A stretch of 64,000 nt of DNA from Ceratothoa steindachneri. Its lineage: Eukaryota > Arthropoda > Malacostraca > Isopoda > Cymothoidae. The first letter of the stretch is position 1; each line of letters starts with the position of its first letter. The notes beneath the pieces are model-generated. The model was not told where the DNA came from. It saw only the letters and a list, made by a program, of their open reading frames with translations, and did no database searches. The stretch covers positions 78,489,313-78,553,312 of the forward strand of contig OZ018320.1 in the NCBI GenBank assembly GCA_963969495.1, in the 5' to 3' direction. The position numbers and the translations under genes were made by a program. Positions 47,081 through 58,760 of this stretch are shown here, in pieces.

Positions 47081-47820
47081 CTAGCAGCCCTATCTCTCTT
47101 CTGCGCAGTGAGTGGTCCACCCATAGGTAGGACACTGTCTCCAGGATGGGTGGCAGGTTCTTGAGGTTCAGAGATGATGTGGGTGTTGCATGTACGTCTG
47201 AGGTTTAGATAGTCAAAGAGAATGTGTTTGGTGTTGTGTTTTGGTTGCATCTGTTGCATGTTGGTGACGGGGTGAGGTTTATTGTGCTTTAGTGTTGGAG
47301 TGGTGTGGACTGGCCTCATCTTAATTATGACAGGATGACTCTGTGTAGAGAATATTGTTTGGTGGTAGAGTATTAAGATGTTTGGGTGAGGGTGGTGATT
47401 GGAATAGGTTGTGGAATATGTAAGTTGTGTGTTGGAGCTTCTTTTTTGTGTCTTAAGTGGTGGTTGAGGTAGGATGAGTTCAGTTCTCTGCTGAGCTGTG
47501 GCTTGGTGTGGTGATGGGTTCAGTGCTCTGCTGAGGTGTTGTTCTGATAAAATCCAAGTGAACATTGAGTGGGAGTATTTTTTGTTTCAGAGTGGAGTTG
47601 GTGTGATTCAAGGCCATCTTGCATTGACTCTGAATGCATTATTTTGAGTGGTTTTGAGCTTGTTTGCATGAGATTTGTTGAGGGTTAGATGCCATGTTGG
47701 TGCTGTGTAGTTGAGGGTGGTGTGGATGAAGTGTGTGTATTGTGTTGAGTGTGTCCTGTTATCTGAATGTGATATTTAATAGTGCTTTGAAGGCATTTGT
47801 AATGTTAAGGATATTTTAAA
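47081..47820 (-). pseudogene. Jockey-like LINE C-terminal remnant, copy 1
   Basis: The minus strand includes the open piece 47565-47074, ending in NKPHPVTNMQQMQPKHNTKH and ILFDYLNLRRTCNTH. This is the Cys-His-type end (here C to other changes) of Jockey-group ORF2. It shares the TFKALLNITFR start with the neighbouring copy. It is decayed. Confidence 0.55.
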
Positions 47821-47849
47821 TGTTATTGTAGCTGATGGCCCTGGTAATC

Positions 47850-50455
47850 CCCTACAACCAATGTTCCCTGTGCTCTCTGGATGCACAGCCTGATTTTGGG
47901 TTGTAGCTAGTCAATAACCTCCATGGTAGTGATCACTTTCCCATTCAAATGTCATTTTCTGGGCTACTGCTGCTGCCTGAAAGATCATCCTGGGTGGTGC
48001 TTGGCATAGCTGCATTGTGCTGCATTTCAGGAAATGACATTTCTCTGTCCCACTCAAGGAGATTAGGTCAGTGGATGAGACCTTTGAGTTCTCCGGCAAC
48101 CTCATTGCTGTGGGCCTATCTTTCCTAGAATCCATGGACATTTTGCATGTTGACCACTTCTGTGGTGGTCAGCTGAGTGTGAGATGTCCCTCAAACAGAA
48201 GCATTATGCCTACATGCACTATAAGTGCCGCCCGAATGAGTTCACTATTAATTTACTTTGTCAGGCTAGGACTAGGTTCCGGTATGTTTCACTGTACGCC
48301 TGTCACTCTCCCTGGTGGGCATATGTGTCTTCACTTAACAGGAATACAACTCTTGCAGAGGTGTGGAAGTGAGTCAAAAGGATAAGGTACAAGTTATTGC
48401 AGGATCCTCTGCCCATTCTCCAGGAGAACTGGACCTCAAGATCGGACACCACGTCCTTGGTGACTGTATTCTCTACCCAGGATGCTGCTCCACCAGCATT
48501 CAATGCTTGTTGCGATGTTGCTGACAGCCGCTAAATGGACATAACTGCATAGTTGGATTCCTTCAATGACAGGTTTGCATTAAGTGAGTTGCATTCCTCT
48601 CTCACTTCATGTGAGAACACTACCCCTGGTTCAGATGATGTCCCATATGCGATGCTTTAAGACCCAGGTGAGCGAGACAAGGCCTTTCTCTTAGAGTTGT
48701 TCAACAGGATCTGAACAAAGGGTATCCTCCTAAACTCCTGGCGAATGGCTACTGTGCTCAGTTTTTGCAAACTGGGAAGAGATCACTACCCTGGCTGGTG
48801 TCCACCCAATCTCTCGTAACTCATGCATGTGCAAGTTGATGGAAAAATTGGTAAATGTTAGATTAGCCTTTTTCCTGGACAGTGGAGGCAAGCTGTCTTC
48901 TGCACAGTGTGCCTTCAGCAAGTTCCATTCCATTTTAGATGCTCTGCTCTGACTGGAAAATGCAGTCTACAATGCCTTCCTTCATAGACAACACTCTACC
49001 AGTGTTCTTTGATCTGAAGACCACAGGATGTGGGCATATGGATGCCTCCCAATCTTTATCTCAGAGTTACTGTGAGCCTGCAAATTCCGCGTATGAGTTG
49101 GGGGATCCCTCTCTAACCTAAGGAAGAGGGTGTCCCATAGCGAAGTGTCTTCAGTGTTGCACTTTTTGCCCTGAGAATCAACAGTATCACTTTTGTGCTG
49201 CTAGAAGATGTTTTGACTACTTTCTATGTGGATGACCTTTCAATCTCATGGTGCAGCTCAGATGCCAACTCTGGAGCATCGACTCCAACAGGCATTGAAC
49301 TGCATCTCTCTCTAAGCCAAAATGGATAGGTTTCTATTTTTCTTGGACAAGACAAAGGTGGTTCACTTCTGCCACCATCCATAGCTCCACCCAGACCTGG
49401 ACTTGTTGCTAAATGTGGTTCGCCTGGAAGTGGTCTATTTGCACTGTTTCCTTGGTCTTGTTTTTGACTGATTCCTCATCTGGGATACTCATTTTTGCAA
49501 CTTTAGGGTCTCTTTTACTTGCGCGATGGAAATTCTTCATTCTGTGAAGTTCAGCACTTGAGGTGCTGATAAGGTTACTGCCTTACTTTTCCTCTGATCC
49601 TTTGTTCATTCAAAGCTTGACTATGGATAGAAGTTTTATTATCCATCCACAGCTGAGCATGTACTGCGGAAGGTGGCCATGATCCACCACACCTGTTTAC
49701 ATCTGGCGACTGGTGCCTTCCGCACATCCCCCATTGGGAGACTAATTTTTGATGCCAGTAAGATGATACCCGCTCAGCGCTGTACACAGTACATGTACAT
49801 TATGTACCTGTATACATGAGCCTGCCATCTCACTCAGTTGCCAATGGCTCTCACTTCATCCACAGCCAATATCGATGTTGCCTTTGCTGCCTAGAGATGT
49901 CAGTCATACCCTAAGCCCTTTGGGTTTGTGGCTAAGAAAGTCCTTTGAGAGCTCATTGTAGCTCTTGGGTCAGTTGCACCTCTGGTTCTACCCAGGATGC
50001 CCTGCTCTAGGGTACCTCCTTTGACAATTTGTTGACACGCTTCTACTTCTAAAGCTTCCACAGTGCTAGGCATAATGTGTTCAACATTTTTGGTCTGCAC
50101 TACGTGTCATGCATGATGTGTGCCAGTGTATATGGATGGCTGTAAGTCCCAGGAGGGAGTTGGCTTCTTCACTGTATCACCTCTGTTTGAAGTCAGCTGG
50201 GCTCTACCATGCGCTGCATCTGTCTCCACAGCTGAGCTGGTTGCAATACACAGCTCAGTACATGAAATAATGTATCATGTCTGATTTGGAGACTCACAAA
50301 GTGTCCTGAGTGCTCTCAGGGCAATGGCTTCAAGTTGCTTTGTCATCTTTGAATTGAGCACACTTGCAGGATGCACCACCATTTGTTGAAACACTCCCAT
50401 ACTGGCAATAGTGTGATTCTACCACTTGTCCCTAGTACTCTGGACTGGTTTGTGC
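47850..50455 (+). pseudogene. RNase H-type LINE copy E2, strongly decayed
   Basis: The plus strand follows E1 from about 55600 to 58240 nearly base by base: GGATGCACAGCCTGATTTTG at 47879, TTTCAGGAAATGAC at 48026, and the RT catalytic text TFYVDDLSISW at 49219-49250, where both catalytic Asp codons are kept. RNase H has an MDGCKSQEG-like start near 50130 and ends near 50455. Stops and indels are frequent (for example 48529 and 48660), so it is much older than E1. It lies in intron 1 in the same orientation as the gene. Confidence 0.85.
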
Positions 50456-50615
50456 ATAAAAAATCCTTAAATGAAGATAATTTCGTGTGCACACTTCTCC
50501 CTATAAAAGGCTAAAGTTAATGCTTGAATTTTGGTGTGCTGTAATTTCCTAATCTTTTTTTTCCTATGACTGGTTAAATATCTTCTGAACTTATTTCTCT
50601 TTACTTTATTTGTAG

Positions 50616-50738
50616 AATGAGTTGGTGAAATCTGAAATTGAACATGCAATCAAAAGCAATGAGGTGTCCTATAACACAGATCATTCTCTACCAGAAGAAA
50701 TAAATTTGTCAATGAATTCAGAAGAATCTGTCTACAAG
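50616..50738 (+). CDS. Spliced host-like gene, exon 2
   Basis: TTTATTTGTAG precedes 50616 and AAG is followed by GTACCG at 50739, giving a 123 base exon, 41 codons in phase 0: NELVKSEIEHAIKSNEVSYN, then DHSLPEEINLSMNSEESVYK. It continues exon 1 in frame. The intervening sequence on both sides is repeats. Confidence 0.6.
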
Positions 50739-51184
50739 GTACCGTTCTGTTTTTTCCTTAGGAATCTTTCTCATGAAAGCTCTTACAATTAAGTCCACCA
50801 CTCTATCAGTCTATGAATATTATCTTCAAGATTAATATTTCCAAGAATATGTAAGTGTAGTTGAGATTTGCATGGATTAAACTGCATAGATGTAATGAAT
50901 AGATCCAGCAATAAAGAATGATTCTGGAATTGCTTATGACTAGTAATATAAATTTGTGGATATATCAAATGTACTGTAGAATAAGTTTAAGGAAGTGTTA
51001 ATGTGTAGTATATAGGTATATAAATAAGAGGTGTACTTGTAGTTGCTTCAGAATGCTGATGTGCATGCTATGGGACTACAGATTTATACAAGGAGGCAAA
51101 AAGAGCAGTAAAACATGTAGAGTAAGAAAGCAGTAAATAAACAAGTTGGAAGAAAGATGATTTAAGATTGAGATGGGAACTGGA

Positions 51185-51369
51185 GGACGTCCTACCCCCA
51201 ATGATGGAGCACACTTCATTCTTGTTGCTTTTTTGCTGTTTTTTAGACTTTGTTTATTTTTTTTTACATGTTTTTTAATCTAGCCTAGTATTAGGCTTTA
51301 GTGTGATTACAGTGAATTTTGCCCTACTAGACAGTCGTCAGATGGTCTCCTAAAATTTAAGAAAAAAAA
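51185..51369 (+). mobile_element. 185 bp 3' end of an E-family LINE with 15 bp target duplication
   Basis: The body matches the 3' UTR of E1 in outline (TAGCCTAGTATTAGGCTTTA against TAGCCTAGTTCTAGGCTGTC) and ends in an A-run. GAGATGGGAACTGGA flanks both sides (51170-51184 and 51370-51384). This is a textbook 5'-truncated insertion by target-primed reverse transcription. Confidence 0.88.
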
Positions 51370-51479
51370 GAGATGGGAACTGGAAGTTATTTTGAAATTG
51401 ATAAAAGTGAGAAACCAAGAAAAAAATTGCTCTTTAATCATAAAGTATAAGAATGGGAGCATATTTGTGAGTGATAATG

Positions 51480-52374
51480 GTAACAGTATTGTGTGAATCT
51501 GTATTTTGTGGTTTAGTGCAAGAGGAAGCAAATTTGACTATGGTCAGGATTGAGGGTTTAAATCAGGGTATGAGACTACTAACTGGTTAGTACTGTGGGA
51601 TGTTAAATGCCCCAAAATAGTGGCGATTGTGTTGTGTAAGTTCTTTGAAAGTGAAACATTTGAGAAATAGAAAATTGCTGTATAAGGGCAAATATAAGAA
51701 AGTGTAGGATAACAGAGGGAATAATAAGGCATGATTAAGATGGATTTAGAACAGCTAGTGTGTCTGTGGATTGAGTGAGCTGGCTGAGAAAATTTAGGGA
51801 TCTGGTGAAATTGTATGATGGTGTAAACTGTTAATGGCATAAAAAGTGTTTTTTGATAGTAAGCTATGCATTTAACGGAAAGATGGCCTAAGTGAGTAGC
51901 CTGATATAAATGTGAATATGAAGAATGGGTGTGTGATTGTGGTTTATTATCTTTATAGATGTAGTGTGGATGTAATGTGGAAAAAATTTGAATAGGAGTG
52001 AGGGACAGGGTTGTGAGTGGTGAACGATGTTTGTGTATGCTGATGATCAGGAATTAATGGCTGTGAGTGAGAAAGATTTAGAAATATTAATTGAAGCATT
52101 TGACAAGGTTATTGTGAAGCAGATTGCACATCAAGGCTTTTAATGGTAGGAAAGTCTTCTTGGTACCAATCAAAGCTTAAGTGAATGCTAAAGACTTGAG
52201 TGCGTAATGTACCAGAAATTGCATCAGAGTATGCTGGTAGTATTGTTCATGTAGTCAGAGAAGTGTAAATGATCAATTTGAGGGATATTTGGTGAGTGGT
52301 GTGAACAGGTTGGATGGACTGAGGAATGAGTGGGTGATATGTATATAATGTGTAAGTAAATATTTGAATAAGGT
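51480..52374 (+). pseudogene. LINE (family F) fragment, left part
   Basis: The plus strand gives FVYADDQELMAVSEKDLEIL (52028-52090, catalytic Y-A-D-D) and then broken text leading to NRLDGLRNE-like residues at 52305-52330. It continues after E1 at 58974. This is a different LINE family from C, D and E, with many stops. Confidence 0.6.
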
Positions 52375-52979
52375 TATCCCCGTAAGGGGCGCGGCGATTT
52401 GCCATCCGGGTCGCTGTGCTGACGGGATCCAGCCATCCGGCCAGCCCCAGCTTACCCTCTCTTCCTTCCTTCAGATAGCCAGTATTTCTCCCCTACTTCG
52501 TCGCTTTTCAAACAAACTCTCCCACAGCTTTCTCTGGCCAGCCTCTAATTTCACAGGGTAGATGCTGACCTTATTCTCAGCCAACCGTCCCGGATCGGGG
52601 CTGAGGGGGGAGGGGACAATGTTCCCTAACCCCTGAGCTCCGGTCCAGGATGGGGGCTTTTTAACAACCTGCTTCATCCCCACCCATACCTTCCTCACAT
52701 CCATTTTCCTCTCTTCTTCACAATCTATCCTTTTACACCGTTTCAAAGTGGAGCTGGGGAGGGTTGGTCCCAAATGGCGGCACCTGGCTCTGCCAGGCCT
52801 GTAAGCACCTCTTGCAGTGCGGGCAACTGCGAGAGGTTATGAGCAGTTGCATCCCGTAATAAAAAGAGGGTCACCATGCCCAATGATGAGTCTAACCTCC
52901 CCCCCCCTTCAATTCCCCCTGAACAAACGATGGAGCCGCCCTCAGGCAGCTCCAGTGAAAAAAATGGAGGTCCCTTCCT

Positions 52980-54920
52980 GTGCTTGCGCAGTGGACCCTC
53001 CATATTTCTCTAACTGGAGAGGAGGCTTACAACTCTCCTACAACTACGGGTGTAGGGGACTCCCCCTCACCCCCTTCTCTGGAGGTCCTTCCGGGTACCT
53101 CCCTATTTCCAGCGGCAGTCCATCCTTTTCTTTCTAAGGGGACTGCCAAGAAAGCCAGGAGGCAGCCCATTGCCGACTGCCCCTCATTGAAGCGGCTCAG
53201 TAGGGCAAACCCCCTTAGGGGGGAGAGGGAATCCAGGCCGCTTAGGTCACTTCCCTCAAAAGACCTGCTGGCAAGAATATTGAACCTTGCCGGGGTCAAG
53301 GCCTGTGCCTCCCGACACATGACTGGTGATGCTGCCAATGGGACATTACAAGGACGGGAGGGATCTCCTCCAACCGGTGCCCCTGCAACCACTAGGGCCT
53401 TCTCCATTTCAGAGAAAGATGTGGCCTGGGGGCTCCTACCGGTGGAGGTGAGAAGCGTGTTCATTCCCTGCCCTCCTCTCCAAAAAAGAAAAAAAAACAA
53501 AAAAAAGACTAAGAAGACTCGGGGCTTCTCTCCATCCACGGGGGCTGCGGGGATGGATGGGTCTGCTGCCACTTTGGCAAGTGACCAAGCCAAGATTGGT
53601 ACATTTGGCCCCTCTAACCCCCCATGTGTGGAGCCCGTAACTATGAATAAGACCAAAAGTGCACAGGGCCGAGCCTCGATAACATTGGGGCCCCTCATTC
53701 AGAGGTTACCTGGCGTTTTTGAGCCCGCTGGCTTCAAACGCTTCCTCCTTATTCGCCCCACTGATGGCAGCATGTTGGCCAAGGGCAACATGATCTATCA
53801 GAGGAGAGGATTAGCTAGTGCAATTGGTATAGAGCCGAAGGTGACCAGTTTCTCGGACGGGAGCCTTCTCGAAAATCCCGCCGAGGCGGCCAAGATAAGG
53901 GCTCTTCGGACACTTGATGGCATGCCGGTGAGTGTGATGCCACACTCTACCATGAACTTTGTAAAAGGAGTAGTTTATGTGAGGGAACTTGTTGACTACT
54001 CCATTGAGGACATCAACTTAGAGCTGGCCGACCATGGGGCGGCCAAGGTCGAATGTGTGATGAGAAAACAGGGAGGGGCCTCGTGACCCACCCCTACACT
54101 ATTCATCACGTTCGACTGTGACAAGGTCCCTGAGTGGGTTTGTGCCAGTTGGTACTGCTACCGCATGAAGGCATTCCTGCCACTGCTGCGGCTGTGTCAT
54201 TACTGACACCGCTTCGGCCATACGAATCATTCTTGTAGACGTGCAAAGTTGGGTCACCTGAAGTTTGTGTAAATTGCTCCAAGACCGCACACGATAAGTA
54301 TAAATCGCGTCTGGCCAAGTGAGTCAATTGCGGAGAGCCGCACCTAGCTTCTTCGAAGCAATATGGTGCATATCTCCTTGAAAAAGAAATCCTGGCCGTT
54401 CAGGCCCAGGATCGAATCTTATTCCGGCTCTGCCTGGGACGTCATATGCCTCGATAGTTAGAAAGGCATCCTCTGCTCCTGGCCCATCCAGGCCAACAAA
54501 CATGGTTGTTTCCGCGCCCATTCGGAGCCCTTCTGCGGGCTCTACTCAACCCGGGCGCTCCCCTGGTAAAGCTGGTGGCAAAAAGGGTTCATGCCTAGCC
54601 CCGGCTAAAACTAGGGCTCCCCCCTCTTTCCCCAGCGTGACCGTTTCCCGTAAGGCGAAACGGCTGCGCGCCTCCACCGAGTCGTTAGACTCACAGGAAG
54701 CAACACCCCTGAATTTGTTCGCTAGGCCATCTTCCGGGGTTCCTAAGGCTGTCCCCCGAAAGGAGGACGGCAACAAGGGAGCTTCGGCTCCTTCGCCCAC
54801 GCCTAGTGGTGGAGCGAGTGGCTCGGAGACGGTGGTTCCTCGAAAAGAGGGTTTCGAGGTGGGGAGAGGAAAAGACTGGCATGGCGAGACCAACCTCCCA
54901 CAATAAGTCCTCGAAGGCGA
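52980..54920 (+). pseudogene. E1 ORF1 (gag-like nucleic-acid-binding protein), broken
   Basis: The first piece, 52980-54086, is open for 368 codons. It is Pro/Ser-rich at the start, with a basic KRKKNKKKTKKTRG stretch and a folded-looking part (GFKRFLLIRPTDGSMLAKGN; YVRELVDYSIEDINLELADH). After the stop at 54084 the text continues in other frames with Cys-His knuckles (C-H-Y then RFGHTNHSC; CGEPHL) at 54190-54350. A second piece, 54502-54906, is Ser/Pro-rich. ORF1 proteins of this group bind element RNA. At least two stops and a frameshift break it. The true start may be upstream of 52980. Confidence 0.7.
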
Positions 54921-55039
54921 CAGCGACTTCAGCGCTTTGTCCGGCCAACAGCGCCCGGGGTTCTGCCTCCGGGAAGCGTACGGCCATTCCCGTGAGGGTC
55001 TTCTGTTCGAGGAGGGCCCCCGCGTCTCCTCCGAGCTAG

Positions 55040-55637
55040 GCCTGGAGGGCATATTCCTTCAATGGAATTGCCGTGGACTCCGGGCCAACTGGGAGGAGCT
55101 GCGGAGGCTCGTCTCGTCCCGTCCCGTTCCCCGTTAGCTATCTTTCTGCAGGAGACCATGCTAGGCGCGTGCCCCCTGCCAGCCCTTCTGGGGTATAAGG
55201 GTCTTGCGACCCCACCACTACGAGATTGCCGGGCCAGGGGATGCGCGGTTTACACCCGGCATGATGTCTCCGTTCTTCCTTTCTCTTTAGATAACTCCTT
55301 TCACGCAGTGGCTGTGCTGCTGCACTTGGATAGGAGGTATACCTTTATTTCTGCATACATTCCACCGTCAGCTGATTTCGACGCGGGGGAATTCCGCCTC
55401 GTTTTGGCACGGTTGCCGAGGCCCTTTCTCTTGCTTGGAGATCTGAACGGCAGGCATCCTCTCTGGGGAGATTACTCAATAAATCCCAGGGGACAAGTCC
55501 TTGCCGATCTGATCGAAGAGCTTGAGTTGGGTGTCTTAAACGTGGATGAGTTTACGTATTACTTTCCGAGAACCGCTTCATTTTCTTGCCTTGACCTATC
55601 TTTGTGCTCTTCGGATGCACAGCCTGATTTTGATTGA
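55040..55637 (+). pseudogene. E1 ORF2, APE-type endonuclease part
   Basis: The plus strand starts FLQWNCRGLRANWEELRRLV near 55053, a typical APE nuclease opening. It shifts frame near 55130 and continues as AIFLQETMLG, RRYTFISAYIPPSADFD, FLLLGDLNGRHPLWGDYSIN and LDLSLCSSDAQPDFD, with a stop at 55637. GDLNGRHPLWG holds the catalytic Asp-Asn-His-type residues. The nuclease nicks target DNA for priming. The frame is broken from the RT that follows. Confidence 0.82.
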
Positions 55638-57377
55638 GGGGGTGGTCGATGACCTCCATGTTAGTGATAACTTTCCCATTCAAATATCATTTTCAGGGCA
55701 ACTGCCGCCTGAGAGCCCACTTCGGTGGTGCTTGGCGCGGGCGCGGTGGCCTGCATTTCAGGAAATGACTGAATTCTCTATCTCAGTCGAGGAGTTTAGG
55801 TCGGTAAAGGAGGCCGTTGAGTTCTTCTCCGGCAACCTCATCGCTGCGGGCCTGACTAATATTCCTAGAATTTCTGGCCGTTTTGCACGCCGACCACTCC
55901 CATGGTGTTCGGCCGAGTGTGAGACGGCCCTCAAAACAGAAGCGTTATGCCTACATGCGCTATAAGCGCCGCCCGAACGATTTCACTGTCGCTGAATTTC
56001 GTCGGGCTAGGGCTAGGTTCTGTTATATTTCGAAGCACGCCCGCCGCTCTTCTTGGCGGGCATACGTGTCTTCACTTAACAGGAAGACCCCTTTAGCAGA
56101 GGTGTGGAAGCGAGTCAAAAGGATTCGGGGCAAGTTCTCGCAGGACTTCCCTCCCGTTCTCCAGGAGAATGTGACTGCAATCTCGGACCCCGCGTCCGTG
56201 GGGGAATCCTTCGCGACCGCTTTTTCTGCATTCTTTAGCTGGGATGCTGCGACGCCAGCATTCAATGTACGTCGTGATGTGGCGGAAAGCCGCCGGCTGG
56301 ACTTTACCTCCAGAGGCGGAGAACCCTTCAACGACAGGTTTACTGTGAGTGAGTTGCACTCCGCTCTTGCTTCGTGCGCGGACACCGCCCATGGTCCGGA
56401 CGATGTCCTGTACGCGATGCTTCGACACCTGGGTGATCGAGGCATTTGTTCAATAGGATCTGGGTGGAGGGTCTCCTCCCAGATTTTTGGCGAATCGCTA
56501 CTGTGCTCGCCTTTTGCAAACCGGGGAGAGATCAGTCTACTCCGGCCAGTTTCCGCCCAATCTCTCTAACCTCTTGCTTGTGCAATTTGATGGAGAAATT
56601 GATAAATGTTAGATTAGCCTTTATCCTGGACAGCGGAGGTCATCTGTCTTGTGCACAGTGCGGCTTCCGCAAGTTCCACTCCACGTCGGATGCTCTGCTC
56701 CGACTGGAAAATGCTGTCTGCGAGGCCTTCCTTCGTAGACAGCACTACGCCACAGGGTTTTTCGATCTGGTGAAGGCCTATGATACCGCATGCATGGCAC
56801 TATGGCATCATGGAGACTCTCCACACGATGGGGGCGAGGGGACGCCTCCCAATGTTTATATCTGAATTTTTGCGAGATCGTCGATTCCGTGTACGGGTCG
56901 AGGAGTCTCTCCGGCCCAAAGGAGCAGGAAGAGGGTGTCCCGCAGGGAAGTGTCCTCAGTGTCACACTCTTTGCCCTGAGCATCAACGGCATCACCTCGG
57001 TGCAGCCGGAAGATGTTCTCGCTACGTTCTACGTCGACGTCCTTTCAATCTCTTTTGGTATGGCTCAGATGCCAACTCTGGAGCGTGGACTCCAACAGGC
57101 ATTGAACCGCGTCTCTCGCTATGCCGAAGCGCACAGGTTTCGGTTTTCCTTGGCCAAGACTAAGGTGGCGCACTTCTGCCGCCATCCACGGCTCCACCCA
57201 GCCCCAGACTTGTTTCTTAATGGGGTACGCCTGGAAGTGGTTGAATCGCACCGTTACTTTGTCTTGTATTTGACCGAGGCCTCACATGGGAGGCTCATAT
57301 TCGCAGCCTTAGAGTCTCGTGTACCCGCGCCATGGATATTCTCCGTTCCGTGACGTTCAGCGCTTGGGGGTGCTGAT
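55638..57377 (+). pseudogene. E1 ORF2, reverse-transcriptase part, catalytic Asp replaced
   Basis: In several frames: KRYAYMRYKRRPNDF, AHGPDDVLYAMLRHLGDRGI, RIATVLAFCKPGRDQSTPAS, FRPISLTSCLCNLMEKLINV, CAQCGFRKFHSTSDALLRLE, GFFDLVKAYDTA and QEEGVPQGSVLSVTLFALSI. The catalytic box then reads TFYVDVLSISF (57024-57056): the second Asp of Y-x-D-D is Val (57039-57041). Decayed copy E2 and copy E3 still have D-D. The RT could not work even if the frameshifts (near 56440, 56785 and 57350) were ignored. Confidence 0.85.
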
Positions 57378-58760
57378 ATGGCTACTGCCTTACTTTTTTA
57401 TCGATCCTTTGTTCGTTCAAAGCTCGACTACGGATGCGAGTTTTATGCATCCGCAGCCGAGAGTTTATTGCGGAAGGTGGACTCGATCCATCACACCGGC
57501 CTTCGCCTTGCGTCCGGTGCCTTCCCCACTTCCCCCATTGAGAGCCTGTTGGTCGATGCTGTGGAGATGCCACTCGCTCTACGCCGCGTGCAGTGCATTA
57601 CTCGCCTGTACGCGAGAGCCCGGCGCTTCCCTCAGTCGCCAACAGCTCTCACTGCATCCGCAGCTGATCTCGACGCTGCCTATGCCGCCGAGAGACGCCA
57701 GTCATACCCTAAGCCCTTTGGATTTAGGGCCAGGAAACACCTTCGAGAGGTAGATATAGCTCTCGGGCTGGTGGTGCCCCTGGTTCTGCCCAGGATGCCA
57801 CCTTGGAGGGTACCACATTTGGCTATTTGTCGCCACGCCTCTGCTCCCAAAGCTTGTACTGCGCCGGGAGTATTGCGTTCGACCTTTTTGGAGCACACAT
57901 CGTGTCACGCTGGAACCGGGCCAGTGTATACGGATGGCTCCAAGTCCCAAGAGGGGGTCGGCTTCCACGCCGTATCCCCTCTGTTTGAAGTCAGCGGGGC
58001 TCTACCAGGTGCTGCGTCTGTCTTCACGGCCGAGCTGGTGGCAATACACCACTCGGTACGGGAGATTACGCGACGTGCCCGGTTCGGAGACCGGATTATG
58101 ATCTATAGCGACTCACAAAGCGCCCTGAGTGCTGTCGGGGCATTGGAATCTCCGCATCCCCTGGTTCGCGATATCCGTGACGCCACGGTTTTGGCGAGCT
58201 GGGCAGATGTCGAGATTATCTTCTTCTGGGTTCCTGGACATATAGGAATTGCGGGGAATGAGCGCGCCGATGAGGGCGCCAAAGAGTCCGCGAGGACTCT
58301 GCGACCGGACCAGCGTTTCGCTCTTCCTCACACCGACTGCATGGCAGGAATACGGGCAGCTCTTCGGACTGCTTGGCAAAGAAGATGGGAGACGGTCGAA
58401 GGGAACTTAAAGTTGCGTGCCATTGCGCCGCGACTGTTCCCATGGACCTATCCGCCAATGCCGCCGTGGCTTCAGGTTGCTTTCTGTCGTCTCCGAATCG
58501 GACACACTCGTGTGATGCATCGCTATTTGATGGAGCGCTCGCCTGCGCCCTATTGCAACGACTGCGTCGTACCCCAGACTGTTCGGCACATTCTTGTCGA
58601 ATGTCCCAGTCTGGGTGATCTTCGCGCACGATACCTGTCCCGGTACTGGGATGGGCGGGGTCACTACCGCCTGTCCCTTGTACTCGGGACAGATTCGTGC
58701 ACATTGACTTGTGGACTTGTTGACTTTTGGGGGGAGGCCGGGCTTCTCCCCTTTATTTAA
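57378..58760 (+). CDS. E1 ORF2 C-terminal part with RNase H, open 460 codons
   Basis: Open from 57378 to the stop at 58760. Residues 1-180 are the connection region (RSKLDYGCEFYASAAESLLR). RNase H follows with its four acidic positions visible: VYTDGSKSQEG, AELVAIHHSVRE, MIYSDSQSALS, and GHIGIAGNERADEGA. The C-terminus holds a Cys-His cluster (APYCNDCVVPQTVRHILVEC). RNase H would remove RNA from the cDNA hybrid. It is a fragment of a polyprotein, not a stand-alone gene; ATG 57378 is internal. Confidence 0.88.
   Translation: MATALLFYRSFVRSKLDYGCEFYASAAESLLRKVDSIHHTGLRLASGAFPTSPIESLLVDAVEMPLALRRVQCITRLYARARRFPQSPTALTASAADLDAAYAAERRQSYPKPFGFRARKHLREVDIALGLVVPLVLPRMPPWRVPHLAICRHASAPKACTAPGVLRSTFLEHTSCHAGTGPVYTDGSKSQEGVGFHAVSPLFEVSGALPGAASVFTAELVAIHHSVREITRRARFGDRIMIYSDSQSALSAVGALESPHPLVRDIRDATVLASWADVEIIFFWVPGHIGIAGNERADEGAKESARTLRPDQRFALPHTDCMAGIRAALRTAWQRRWETVEGNLKLRAIAPRLFPWTYPPMPPWLQVAFCRLRIGHTRVMHRYLMERSPAPYCNDCVVPQTVRHILVECPSLGDLRARYLSRYWDGRGHYRLSLVLGTDSCTLTCGLVDFWGEAGLLPFI

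Larger units (their letters stand above)
46246..50615 (+). other. Intron 1 of the host-like gene, filled with LINE remnants
   Basis: Bounded by GTGGAG and a pyrimidine-rich TTTACTTTATTTGTAG. It contains a 43 bp tandem repeat, two decayed LINE ends on the minus strand, and a decayed E-family LINE on the plus strand. Confidence 0.5.

Noticed and set aside
53027..53698. 223-codon minus-strand ORF
   Set aside because: It is antisense to E1 ORF1 in GC-rich DNA and shows no recognisable motif; long antisense ORFs are expected there.
58216..58704. 162-codon minus-strand ORF
   Set aside because: Shadow of the RNase H region of E1 on the other strand.
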